NCBI RefSeq assembly: GCF_030463535.1
Contig: NC_132894.1
Coordinates: 27,858,625 to 27,922,624 of the forward strand
DNA length: 64,000 nucleotides
Reading direction: 5' to 3'
From: Salminus brasiliensis
Lineage: Eukaryota; Chordata; Actinopteri; Characiformes; Bryconidae
This document shows positions 1 through 18,277 of this stretch, piece after piece. Under the pieces are notes generated by a model that saw nothing but the letters and a program-made list of their open reading frames with translations, was not told where the DNA came from and made no database searches. Position 1 is the first letter of the stretch. The number at the start of each line of letters is the position of its first letter. The translations under genes were made by a program, and so were the position numbers.

Positions 1-342
1 TGTATTGTTATCTGATTGATAATTTGCAGATGAATAATTATTATTATTTACTTCACCTTCTTATAATTATTATTCTGCAAACGATCAATGATTTTCCATT
101 AGGAATGATTAAGGTGTAAAAGTTGGTGCACTCTTCTTATCATGTCATAATGATGTTAATGCACTGGTGACACCCAACCAACCACATGGGGTACCACAGC
201 AACACCCTAGCAACCACTATGCAACACCATACCAACCACTTGGCAACACTATAACATCCGTCTAGCAACCACTTAGCAACCACTTGGCAACACCATAGTA
301 ATGACCTGGGAAACCATAGCAACAGCCTAGCAAACACCACAA

Positions 343-650
343 CCACCACCTGGGATACTATAGTAACCACTCAACTGCCAACACCTTGCCAAGACTATTG
401 CAACAATCTGGCATAGCATAGCAACGATCTTGCAACACTATAGCAGCCATCTAGCAGCCACTTAGTCACACTATAGCAACCACCTGGGATACCATAGTAA
501 CCACTCAACTGCCAACACCTTGCCAAGACTATTGCAACAATCTGGCATAGCATAGCAACCATCTTGCAACACTATAGCAGCCATCTAGCAGCCACTTAGT
601 CACACTATAGCAACCACCTGGGATACCAGAGTAACCACTCAACTGCCAAC
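343..650. repeat. 134-bp-period minisatellite
   Basis: A unit that begins with CCACCTGGGATAC recurs with its TGGGAT core at 351, 485 and 619, an exact spacing of 134 bases. The first two units are nearly identical, and the third is cut off after about 30 bases, where the hairpin at 657-812 begins. Internally the unit is built from degenerate 'gcaacca' steps, and such steps continue upstream to about 165 and downstream to about 870. No coding frame is credible. Confidence 0.9.
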
Positions 651-656
651 ACAAAC

Positions 657-812
657 ACTATGTGGTTGTGACATGGCTGCTATAGTGTTGCAAGATAGTT
701 GCTATGCTATCCCAGATTGTTGCAATAGTCTTGGCAAAGACTATTGCAACAATCTGAGATAGCATAGCAACTATCTTGCAACACTATAGCAGCCATGTCA
801 CAACCACATAGT
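657..812. repeat. Long inverted repeat (76-bp arms, 4-nt loop)
   Basis: The left arm 657-732 is the reverse complement of the right arm 737-812, with a single mismatch (712 against 757) and the 4-base loop GGCA at 733-736. The right arm continues the minisatellite unit in the usual orientation, so the left arm is an inverted copy of the unit. In a single strand it would fold into one 76-bp stem. Confidence 0.93.
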
Positions 813-870
813 CACACTATAGCAACCACCTGGAATAGCATAGCAACCACTTAGTAACACCATAGAAAGC

Positions 871-2880
871 AAAAAGGGGTCTACCCTAGTGACAACAAAG
901 CAACAGTCTAGCAAGCCTGGCAGCCTGGTCTGCTTAATGGTGTGAATGTAATCATTCTGCATTTCCTTCAGAAAGTTCAAGTTCAAATAAACTTCAAGTT
1001 CCTTTTTAGTATTTTTATTTGTTTATTAGGTTTAATAACTATTACAACTAGAACATCATGAAAGTGGAGGTTTGAAAAAGGGAGGACAAGAACACTTTAT
1101 GGGTCAGGACCTCCAGTCCTGTAGTCCACCTGTACTGCACAGGATAGTATGTCCTTGCTCCTACTCTCCTGACTCAACTCTACACTGACAAAAAGGTTGA
1201 TGACTTTATTTGGCTGAACACATTTACTGAACAAATGCCTGTGCATGAATAAAACATGTTACATCATGCAGTGCTGTCTTGTCTGCATGATGCCCATTAG
1301 GACTTCTGGACTCCAGAAATGAATGAAAACTGTTGGGCCTTTGTAGAAACTTCCACCAGGGAAGTTCCTTTCAAAGACAAAAATTCCCAGAAAGACTATC
1401 TATGGAAAATTCGTAGATTTATCCTACATTTCTACACAACTGGCTTAGATTAGGTTAAATAAACGTAAAGTACAAGTCTTTCAGAGTGGATTGGTGTGAA
1501 ATTCTCCATCCTATAAACACAGATTCATCAGTTCAGTAGTTAAGAGTGGTGGTGACAGGAGCCAGATGTCTAAATAAGCAAATAAAAGAAACTTCTTACA
1601 CAAAAGGGTTATGAATACACTGGCAACCCCCACTGTGAAAACCTTTCACACCAATCCATTAAGAATAACTTTGTTTAAATCTTAATGTAATTAGGCAGAC
1701 ATTATGAATAATCTGTGCAATCCCACCATAGTGGTGATCTAGATACCTGTTTTCTAATCATGGAAAAATAAGAAAGTGGCTAAATATAGTCTGAAAATGT
1801 TGGAGATCTTGGAAAGATTCAGCTACTGAGCCACTTAACTGACATATTTTATCCACTAAACAAACTTTCCTTTAGTAATTGCTCTAATGAATGTAGTCAG
1901 CTACATTGAGTCTAGTTGCAGGTCATTTGATCCCAGTGTGGTGACAGATTTTAATGCACATTTTAATGATGTAATGCATCTTTAATGATATTTTTTATTG
2001 CTACTGAATGAGACACAGAACATGTGTAACCCATGTGTGCAACCTTTCCCTGTGTTCATGATCTTTTTATCTTGTAACATGACTTTCTTTCCAGATATTG
2101 CCATAATTTAACTGTACTGGAATAACACTAGACTGTTCCTCTCTGAGGACAGCTCTGAAATCAAAAAGCCATTACATTAATGATCCCCCCCAAAAAAGAA
2201 AATTACAGAGGGGCTTTATCTAAAGGAAAAGATTTGCAAGTAGTAGGCCTAGTAATCGTTGAATAGTACATCCAGTAACCATGTGTTGTTGTTTTTTTGT
2301 TTGTTTGTTTTTTGTTTTTTTTTATACTGAGAGGTTTTTAATACATTGACTGTATGTCAGGGAGAAAGTCATGGACATGTCCTGGAGAGACTTTTAGAAA
2401 TGTTTGTTCTAAAAGCAGTGGGAGCGCTGATTTCTACATCAGTACCGACTTATTCTTACAGCTCTGGTCTAACTGAGGCTCCTGGCAGAAAGTCCTGTTA
2501 TTAAAAACAAAAGCAATAAAAAAAATAATAATGAATAAATGAATAAAAAATAAAATTTCATAGATATGAAAAGTCTTTTTTTTATAATTACAAAGACTGA
2601 CAGATGTGGAATAGGGAAATACATTGCTGTATGTTTAAAAGTAAATTCACTGCACATGTATTAAATCAATACAAAATAAAATATATTTGTATGAATATAA
2701 TATTGGATATGTGTGTATGGCAATTTTCTTAAAAATAACTAATTTAATAATATTTTAAAAATTAATTTAAAGACAAAATAAATTATGATGCAACTGAATA
2801 CAACTACCTCGCAGATTTGGTTGGTTTTGTTGGGTCTAGATAATGATCTAAGCTATCTAATGAACTATAGCCTCTGACCC
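871..2880. other. Upstream spacer without a recognised gene
   Basis: AT-rich sequence lies between the minisatellite and the GC-rich block. I see no exon with a recognisable product, only short T-rich runs (for example 2,290-2,320) and A/T runs near 2,510-2,560. In human the gene on this side is IPO7, but I find no IPO7-like coding exon here. Part of a neighbour's 3'UTR cannot be excluded. Confidence 0.5.
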
Positions 2881-2884
2881 AGCT

Positions 2885-3219
2885 TCTGTCTAAAGAGTGC
2901 TGGCCCACACCAGCCAGCTAACAGCTCGGCCCAGCTCGGGGCTTCTGCCCAACCAGGAGCACCGTCTGCGAAGCTGCTGCTGCTGCTGCTGCTGGACGCC
3001 AGCTACCGGTCTGTTGGTGCTCCTTCCTCCTCCGTCAGTGCAGATGGCGCTGTGGAGCTCTGCGCCGCCGGCCGACCCGCCTAAAGAAGAAACCCACAAA
3101 CACACTTCTCCAGGGACGGCGGCTGCATGTCACAACACACAGAAGAGTTTAGAGCGAGCCATTCCCCTAAACACACCCATGAGCCACGGTCCAGAGGAGG
3201 ACTTCGGACACTGTTAGAG
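2885..3219 (+). promoter_or_regulatory. GC-rich block, probable znf143 promoter and non-coding exon 1
   Basis: After about 2 kb of AT-rich DNA the sequence turns GC-rich from about 2,885 to 3,480. It has a (GCT)7 run at 2,973-2,994 and several CG dinucleotides. An AGAG|GTCAGT donor-like site follows base 3,219. The first coding exon of znf143 (acceptor before 5,729) has only seven bases ahead of its ATG, so an upstream 5'UTR exon is needed, and this is the best candidate. A 57-codon open frame starts at the ATG at 3,044 and stops at 3,217, just before the donor. It could be an upstream ORF. The transcription start is not determinable from sequence alone. Confidence 0.5.
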
Positions 3220-3498
3220 GTCAGTATGTTAGACTGCGGGGTTTATATCCGCGCGTACTTACTGGAATATCGGTCAACGTGAGAGGGACTGAGCTAGCAT
3301 CGGTACTGCCATCGTCCTGCACTGGAGAGGGGAAAGGTAGCCCCCTGTCACTCAGCAGACCCCTCTTACACACTCAGCTCGTTGTAGAAATAAACACTGG
3401 GGTCAGGGTGTGCTGCTTGCTCCATTAGAGCACACGGACAGGTCAGCTGTAGTTTAGGTAGCTAGTGCTAGTTGGGCATGTCAGGTGCAGTGTGAGGT

Positions 3499-3520
3499 CT
3501 GTGTGTGTGTGTGTGTGTGT

Positions 3521-3567
<47 letters not shown>

Positions 3568-3747
3568 TGTATGTGTGTGTCTGTCTGTCTGTCTCTGTGT
3601 GTGTGTCTGCCTGTGTGTGTGTCTGCCTGTGTGTGTGTCTGCCTGTGTGTGTGTCTGCCTGTGTGTGTGTCTGCCTGTGTGTGTGTCTGCCTGTGTGTCT
3701 GTCTGCCTGTGTGTCTGTCTGCCTGTGTGTCTGTCTGTCTGTGTGTC

Positions 3748-3789
<42 letters not shown>

Positions 3790-3830
3790 TGCCTGTGTGT
3801 CTGTCTGTCTGTCTGTCTGTGTGTGTGTGT
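3499..3830. repeat. Compound (GT)n / (CTGT)n / (CTGCCTGT)n microsatellite
   Basis: About 330 bases consist of GT dinucleotides interrupted by regular CTGCCTGT and CTGTCTGT steps. Long open frames of alternating Cys/Val or Thr/His on either strand are products of the repeat, not genes. Confidence 0.97.
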
Positions 3831-4206
3831 TCATGTTTTATTAAGAGAAGCTGTGGAAAGATTAGTCTGTGACTGTGTCTCTTACAGTGTGGTCAGATAT
3901 TGACTGCTTTATGAATTCTACAATAATTATTCACTCTTTACATTTTCATAAAGTTCATCTTACCTCAAACATAGAATCCCCCCAGCCTTATTTATTATTA
4001 ATAAAAATATAACTCAGTATGTATTCAAGATCAGAAACGTTCAGGGGCTTCCACAGGTGCAGCAAAGAGGAAGCACATTACATTCAAATAGTTAAAAGCA
4101 TGGGTTTTTTGTGGTTTCTTATTTTTCGAAGTCCTATATGATCGTGCCATAGTATTACAGTAGAATTGCACTGATTATGTGTAATTTATATATATATATA
4201 TATCTC

Positions 4207-4397
4207 GCAACAGCTAACACCACTACCTGCCACTGACGCACACCATGTGGGAGACTGGGTTCGATTCCCGGTCTGGGTGGCTATGCTGCGCTACACCAAT
4301 AAGAGTCCTTGGGCAAGACTCCTAACACTACACTGACCCAATACGAGTAACCTTGTAAGTTGCTCTGGATAAGAGTGTCTGCTAAATGCCATAAATG

Positions 4398-4457
<60 letters not shown>
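4207..4457 (+). repeat. tRNA-like SINE or short retroelement tail followed by (TA)n
   Basis: A B-box-like GGTTCGATTCC lies at 4,259-4,269. The 3' part (4,363-4,400) has the 'ctctggataagagtgtctgctaaatgcc' type ending, given here as its family theme, with a 'taaatgtaaat' tail that is common on teleost short and long retroelements. The tail runs directly into a (TA)n microsatellite (4,399-4,457), which probably grew from it. Confidence 0.7.
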
Positions 4458-4459
<2 letters not shown>

Positions 4460-4507
4460 GTGTATATATATTACACACATAATAAATCAATTAGGCAGTG
4501 GTGCAGA

Positions 4508-4735
4508 GGGCAGTGGTGGCTCAGCAGTTAGAGCACTGGGCTATCGATAACAGGGTTGTGGGTTCGATTCCCGAGCTTGGCAAGCTGCCGCTGTTGGGCC
4601 CTTGAGCCCTTTCTGCCCCCCAGGCGCTGGAGTTGGCTGCCCACAGGTCTGTCTGTGTGTGTGTGTACTCACTGCCCCTAGTTCACTTGTGTGTGTCTGT
4701 GTGTGTGTGTGAGAGTATTTCTAAAGATGCTGATG
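4508..4735 (+). repeat. tRNA-derived SINE, copy 1
   Basis: An A-box-like TGGCTCAGCAGTTAGAGC and a B-box-like GGTTCGATTCC sit at tRNA-like spacing. After them come a 'ctgttgggcccttgagcc' segment and a (GT)-rich tail. Related copies lie at 35,497-35,770 and 52,605-52,772. It is a retroposon, not a functional tRNA gene: no cloverleaf with paired acceptor ends is visible. Confidence 0.8.
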
Positions 4736-5728
4736 ACATGATATTCTTACCAGATGTTGGAAACAACCGATTCAATCCATGCATGCATAGAAATCAAACG
4801 ATGCTGATAATCTAGATGTCCATAAATCAAGTTATGTGTAATAAAGAAGTGTTAAACGCATGAAGAAAGGTGCAAAAAGCCATGGAAAGTCACAACACCA
4901 GCTGAACACTATCTGTAATTACAAAGCTGAGCTCTTGTAAGTCCTTTGCAACCTTATTGTTGCTAAACATACAGCTGGCATTGGTTACAGAAGGATTTCT
5001 ATGCGGCTGATGTGAGCACTGTTGGGAACATAATCTGGGGCCAATATCAAACACTGGAAAATGTGCATTTGGGAATCACATCAAAAACTTCACTGTAGAA
5101 GAACCTCACTGTAGGATAACTGTCCATCTGTTTATCAAACCAGAAACTGTGTTTTAAAAAAATAATAATTCAATAAATATGTATTTTTATTATTCCAATG
5201 TAAAATAAAGTGGCAAATTTAATCGGTTAATTTAAAGTTTGTCAGCCAATATAAGACATTTTGCCAAAAAATAAAGTTTGCGGTCAATTATACTAAAAAC
5301 ATAATTAAGAAAGATATTCCTACATACATTTGGTGATCCATTTGGGCTTGATGGTGTTAATAGAAGGATAATTACATGTATTAATAAATTACAGTTTTAA
5401 GAAATCAGTAAATGGTGGATATTTTATTTTCGTTTACATTTCCAATACTAAATACCATTCCCTTTGTAAGACTTTCTTTTAGCATTGTCAGTACCCTGTA
5501 AACATGGGTTAATTAGCTTTTTTGAGTATAATCTGTAATATATGTTTGGAAAATAACACATTAAATTTAATCAGTATTTCCAGCCTTGCTTCAGATTCGC
5601 TCTCAGTGCTGTAAATAAAAATGAATTCAAATATTAAATGAATGAATTAAATGAATTAAAATCTGAAGTCCATTGGCGAGAACATACATGTGATTGAAGC
5701 CTTGACCTCTTTGTTCTTGATCTTCTAG

Positions 5729-12793
<7,065 letters not shown>

Positions 12794-13017
12794 CTGGGAA
12801 ACTAACAGCACAGACTTTAGTTTGATTGTTGGTTTTGGACAAGAGATAAAAAAAACCCAACATGGATATGAAACCTATTGTTTTGTCTTTTTTTGTTGTT
12901 TCACCAATCACTCAGAGGTTAAAACCAGGATAATATTTCCTTGGTTTTGTTTACATTCATATTTTTTGATATGTATAGATGTTAAACAGGCAGAGTGGTG
13001 CACTATCTGACTTTTTA

Positions 13018-13023
13018 AATAAA
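13018..13023 (+). terminator. znf143: Candidate znf143 polyadenylation signal AATAAA
   Basis: AATAAA lies 225 bases after the stop codon, within AAATAAAAAG, and is followed within about 30 bases by a GT-rich stretch (GAGTGTCTGC). This implies a short 3'UTR (12,794 to about 13,045). Confidence 0.65.
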
Positions 13024-13230
13024 AAGCTTCATCAAATGAGTGTCTGCTCTTATGTGATTTTTACTTGCTGACTTGGATCTCTCATTTTTTACTTTTTGAT
13101 ATCATTCAAATCTGGCAGTTGTTATTTAAATTGCCTAATTTCACGATGAATAGAAAAATGATCCAAAATGACTTTGAATAGAATCTTTATATTGACCTTT
13201 TAAGACCTTTTCCTTCTAATGACATGTTTC

Positions 13231-13278
13231 AGGTATGTCCGGACATGCTAATAAAATGGAGCATGTCCAGACATGCTA
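13231..13278. promoter_or_regulatory. Cluster of p53-family half-sites upstream of wee1
   Basis: Judged against the p53 half-site RRRCWWGYYY, 13,259-13,268 (GAGCATGTCC) is a perfect match. 13,231-13,240 (AGGTATGTCC), 13,241-13,250 (GGACATGCTA) and 13,269-13,278 (AGACATGCTA) each miss one position. They form two zero-spacer pairs, 13,231-13,250 and 13,259-13,278. A further 9/10 match lies at 13,220-13,229. The cluster arises from a roughly 28-base tandem duplication of ATGTCC-GACATGCTAATAAAA. It lies about 0.95 kb upstream of the wee1 ATG and 0.2 kb past the znf143 poly(A) signal. Binding is an inference. Confidence 0.5.
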
Positions 13279-13976
13279 ATAAAAAGGAAACTTTGAACAG
13301 TGAGGTCCAGTACAGTGCATTGGGCAGTCTTGTTTGTTGCCTGTGCAAAAGTGCATTTTACCCAGGAGTCACAATTCCTAAGCATAATGCATTATAGCTA
13401 TATTATTTACAACCTCTAAGCCTATATAACATTGTAGTTACAGTCTTGTGCAAAAGCACATAAGGGACCTCTACAGAAAACCACTTTACAGCTAGAAAAT
13501 CAAAAAACATATAAACATATAATATATATTTAAATATATAATTTAAAGTATTTTAAACTAATGTCCAAGTGTTATTTATAACTATTTCATGAAATAATTT
13601 CCTCTGAGGTTGTATTTGTTTGGTATTTGTAATTGGTCGTCATCAGGCCTAAAACTTGTATCTCCATTTTTTTTTACTTTTAACATAATGTGAATCTGAC
13701 AGTTTTTCCTTTTATTGTGACACGTCATAATAAATGGATCAATAGAAATGCTCTACAATGACGTGGAATAAAATATTTCTACACTAACTTTATAAGATTT
13801 TAATTCGGAAAATTGGGAATTTGGAAAATACAAGGTTGTGTGTGACTATATGTGTAATGTAACGATGAAAGAGCCTCCTGTGAGGTTTGTATTTACACTA
13901 TTATTATTATTAATTTAATGCTGGATTATTTGAGGTTTGTTTACAGCTGAAAGCTCAGGACAGCAGCCGGCTTCTC

Positions 13977-14220
13977 ATTGGATAGCAAAATGAACCGCCC
14001 AGCCCCGCCCAGCCCCGCTCAGCCCCGCCCCCCGGGCAGCCTACTAAAGCCTGCCCGGCCTCCTGCGATTCAAACTCACAGAGCGCGCTCTGATTGGCGG
14101 CTGTAGGGGATAATTACTCAGTAACTGTGTGAACCGAGGGGGATTACAGTGACTGTAATGCTCATTTAGGAACACCTGCATCTTTCCCCGTTAGTGTTTT
14201 CTCCTCATACTTTACTAAGG
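13977..14220 (+). promoter_or_regulatory. wee1: wee1 core promoter: CCAAT boxes, GC boxes, CHR
   Basis: Inverted CCAAT boxes (ATTGG) lie at 13,977-13,981 and 14,093-14,097. Between them is a GC-box array in which the decamer AGCCCCGCCC repeats about three times (13,996-14,033). TTCAAA at 14,069-14,074 is the reverse complement of the CHR element TTTGAA. CCAAT plus CHR is the layout of G2/M genes bound by NF-Y and MuvB complexes. No TATA box is visible. The exact start site cannot be read from sequence. Confidence 0.6.
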
Positions 14221-15984
14221 ATGACACAGTTTCGCCAGAGGTTGGATTTTGACTCCAGTGACGCAGAGAATGAAGGAGGGCAGAGCAGCTGCGGAGGACC
14301 CCAACATGACCCGGACGCACCGTGTCAGGACTCGCTTACCGACAGTCCAAACCGCGGTCTTTTCAGAACTTACAGCGCCTCAGACGAAGAAGCTGGGCCA
14401 TTTCTGCCCACCTTAAAAACGCCGTGTCTGCCGGAGCGCACACCTGCGAAACCCTGCTGCACCCCTGTCGCTCACAGCCAGAGCTCAGACTCTCCCACAC
14501 TGCACTGCCCCAACTCCCTCAAAACGTTAAGAAAGCTTAGAGTGCAAAGTAACGCGAGATCGTCGTCCAGCAGGGTAATGACAGCGCTATTAACACTACA
14601 CAGTACATCTACAGTGTTGAACATGACTGCATGTGGTATAATTGTTATAATTGTTATTCTCTTTACAGCGGCTTGTGTTTGAACTCCAGTCCAGGAGAGA
14701 TGGCCTTCAGACACCAGCTCCATCGAGCCGTCTACCTAAATCAGAGATGAAGAGGAGGAGAACTCCCCTCATCAACATAAACCCATTCACCCCAGACTCT
14801 CTGCTCATCCAGAAGGTGACCTCCAGGAGGAACAGCCGCAAGAGAGCCCACCAGAATGAGTAAGGATGTGCTACTGATACTTATAAGCAGGTTCAGTCAT
14901 TAAGATTAAAAAATACCTGAAACTTTGGTTTTACTGCAAGTTTGAGCTTAGAAATAAAAAAATATACTCCATCAAAGAACATAAGGAAAATATATTCATA
15001 TATTTTCCACTATTTTACCATTTGACTAATATCAGCATTACCAATAAAACTAAGAAGACATCCAGGTTTTCCACTGTGACCCATGGGACCTATCACTACC
15101 ACTGTAAAGAAATACTGATCATTCCAAAATGAAACCATTAGGAATAATCCTCGCAACCTTTGAATTATGTCGAAATTTTTAAAAATCGGTTGAATTCCCC
15201 TTTACAGAGTAGCTTAGTGAGAACTAGTGGCATGTCTCCGCATGTAGTCAGTGGTGCTGAGCGATATGAGGTATATTTCCACATATTGGTTGTGGTATCA
15301 CACAATATTGATTTTTACTTTCAGCAGTGCTCATAGATTACAAATCTATCTGAATTAATTTATTATAAAGGTGCTTCAACATACTTAAAAACTATGAAAT
15401 ATGTATGCTTCATTAATATATCACATTTAAAAGACATTGTCTTGGCATATCAGTGATCAGAAAATATTAAAATTATTAATCCACACTTACTGTAGCAATC
15501 TTACCCTATTAAAAGCTGCATTTGTCAAGTATACTTGTGTAAAAGCTTTCAGCTTGTCAAGAGGGGGAGCTCAAAGCATCATATGTATTTACCAGAAGTG
15601 AAGTATACTCCTCACCTGTAGGGGGAGCCCATGAGTGAAACAACACAAAACTAAACAATCCTCACTTAATGCTGCTTTAAGCATCATCTGATGCTCGATA
15701 TAATTGAATACATATCATATGACCATATGATACCATATGGCACCCAGAGTCTTGTACCTTTGACTTGTACAAACTTTTTAATGATAAATTATATGAACAT
15801 CATATTGGCTCAAAACATTGTCGTCACTAGACACACGCATCAGGTGGTCTCTAAGCAGTTAGGCCTAGCTCTCCTCTGCTCATGGTGTAATGGTTTAATT
15901 GTGTTTTGTGATTTTCTCCTTTACAGCTGCTGTGGAGACTCAAGTGATTCTGAATTTGAAGAGGAATTCATTCCTCCACAAAAG
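14221..15984 (+). other. wee1: wee1 N-terminal regulatory exons
   Basis: Exons 14221-14574, 14669-14859 and 15927-15984 encode residues 1-201, a disordered Ser/Pro-rich region with several S/T-P sites ([31 protein letters not shown]) that are possible CDK or other proline-directed kinase targets. A basic segment MKRRRTPL could aid nuclear import. The conserved [12 protein letters not shown] box is present. The third exon is only 58 nt and encodes an acidic stretch ([11 protein letters not shown]). The 1.07-kb intron before it (14,860-15,926) contains no recognised gene. Confidence 0.85.
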
Positions 15985-18226
15985 GTATATGTTGAGTTCA
16001 TGCTTAATTTACAAATTCCGCTTGTGGTTATTACTCATCTTTGCAGTCCAGTACCTTACCAACCTCTTCTACACATTCCCTGCTGTTAACAGAGAAAGGC
16101 ATTTGTTGGGGGTCACATGTCTCGCTATGCGTCTGAATTCCACGAACTGGAGAAGATTGGCACTGGAGAGTTTGGAGCTGTTTTCAAGTGCGTGAAAAGA
16201 CTTGACGGTTGTATCTATGCCATCAAGCGCTCCAAGAAGCCCTTGGCGGGTTCAGCTGAAGAGTAAGTAATAGTTAGGATTACAGCATGTAATACATACA
16301 TATTAACATATAATAAAATGGAATACCTGCTGTAGGGCATTATCGTTAAAGCCGCAGTTTGATCAGTGATGACATTAGTAGTTAACATGGTCTCATAAAA
16401 ATCATATGCTCTTGTAACAGGCAGACTGCTTTGCGGGAGGTGTATGCCCATGCAGTGGTGGGACAGCACCCCCATGTAGTGCGGTATTACTCTGCATGGT
16501 CCGAGGACGAGCACATGCTGATACAGAATGAGTTCTGTAATGGGGGAACGCTCGCAGACCTTATTGCAGAGAACCGCAGGAAGCTAACGTTCCTGTCTGA
16601 AGTTTCCCTGAAAGATCTGCTTCTGCAAGTCTCCCGGGGTCTAAAGTACATCCACAGTGTTTCTCTTGTTCACATGGATATCAAACCAAGTAAGTCCTAT
16701 CGAGTTGGTTTGCCTGTTCCCTGTCAGAATACAATGATGAATAGGGATGCATGAAAATATAGACTATAATAAAATATCATCTAATGATAATCTAAGTAGA
16801 TGTGTATTTTATATATCAGTAGTGCATTTATACATATGATAAATGTAGGTATGCAATATTTTTTATGATCTCACAATTCCCATTGGTGCATCCCTTAGCA
16901 TGATACTGTGATGTAGCTTATTCTGAAGTGTCTTATCTTTTCTATCTGCAGGTAATATATTTCTGTCCAGAAGAGCGATGGTCCATGATGCACATACCGG
17001 CAGAGATGGATCGTATGCAGATGTTGTGTACAAAATAGGTGTGTGAAGTTGGAAAGCTTCTTAATCTACTTATTTTCAACTTAATAAGTAGAATACTAAG
17101 ACCACCTACCTGACAATGGGAATAATCACCCTTGGCTCGGATGGCACTATCGAGATGGCCTGGATTAGGTGGCGGAAGGTGTTCATTATAGACGTTAACT
17201 GGTTCACAGTGGTGCGTTGATTGCTCTGTACCACTCTGGCATCAGTGGCTCGTAGGGCAGCACTGTTATGTCGTTGGAAGTCCATTTTCAGTACACCTTT
17301 ACTACGGCGGCTCAAGAACATCCTACACAGATACCCTATTACCATTCCCTTTTAAACATCAGTCAGTTTACATCCTTCGTCCATGACAAGCGTTTTGCCT
17401 GCGACAAACTGACTGGTGTGCCCGCTTATATATATACATGCAGCAGTCTCTGTCATGTGGCATCTGTGACGTCCCGGGTCGAGTACAGTACAAACCAGGG
17501 GTGGATGTAATGTTCTGATATTACAGTGACAGTGGACAAAGGGTGGTAGCATCTCAGAAATATTGCTACAATGCTGTATTATTATTGTTTTATTATAATT
17601 ATTAATGTAATGTTAAATCTGTTTCTTCCTCAGGTGATCTTGGTCATGTGACACATGCAAACAGTCCAAGAGTGGAAGAGGGTGACAGTGGATTTTTAGC
17701 AAACGAGATCCTGCAGGAGGTAAACATTCAAATCTTTAGACTTTTGTTTATTGTCATTTACTGTTTCATGTAGTCTGTTGTAGAATTGCATGCAGTTTCG
17801 GAACACTTTCTCAAAACTGCTGTTAGGTAAATTGTTTAGTTTTAATTTTCAACTTTCAACAGGTTATTTAAACACGTTTTGTAAATGCATTGTGATAAGA
17901 GAGTATAAGGGAGTATAAATTTAAACATATTATGTTATCTTATTCATTATTATGTTAATAACAAATTATATGTTAATAACTTCATTCTGTATTTCTTCCT
18001 GCATTTATGTATTTATTTTAATAGTAAACATTAATAACAATATGTAGATATTTAACCAAACACATTTTAAATATTATTGTCGTGATGGCTATTTACAAAT
18101 GAAACATCAATTGTAGATCAACCTTTGAGCAGTTAGCAAGAGCCTTCTTTACAATGTAGCCAAGGCGACACATAAAATATAGTCAAAAGGAAAATAAGAA
18201 ATGTGTATAGTAAGTAATTATAAATG

Positions 18227-18277
<51 letters not shown>

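Noticed and set aside
2890-3217. Coding exon with a poly-Cys or poly-Gln tract in the GC-rich block
   Set aside because: The tract comes from (GCT)7; the long frame has no upstream ATG in good context and ends in a stop before the donor.
3465-3903. Overlapping open frames of Cys/Val and Thr/His repeats on both strands
   Set aside because: They are translations of the GT-rich microsatellite at 3,499-3,830 with no start context, splice support or domain.
4508-4600. tRNA gene suggested by A-box and B-box matches
   Set aside because: The sequence continues into a SINE tail and does not fold as a cloverleaf with a paired acceptor stem; related copies exist at 35.5 and 52.6 kb.
14194-14220. wee1 start nine codons upstream of 14,221
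   Set aside because: The upstream position is GTG, not ATG; the ATG at 14,221 is the first in frame and gives [10 protein letters not shown].
15691-16089. 132-codon plus-strand open frame
   Set aside because: It only spans the 58-nt wee1 exon at 15,927-15,984 and reads on into intron sequence on both sides.
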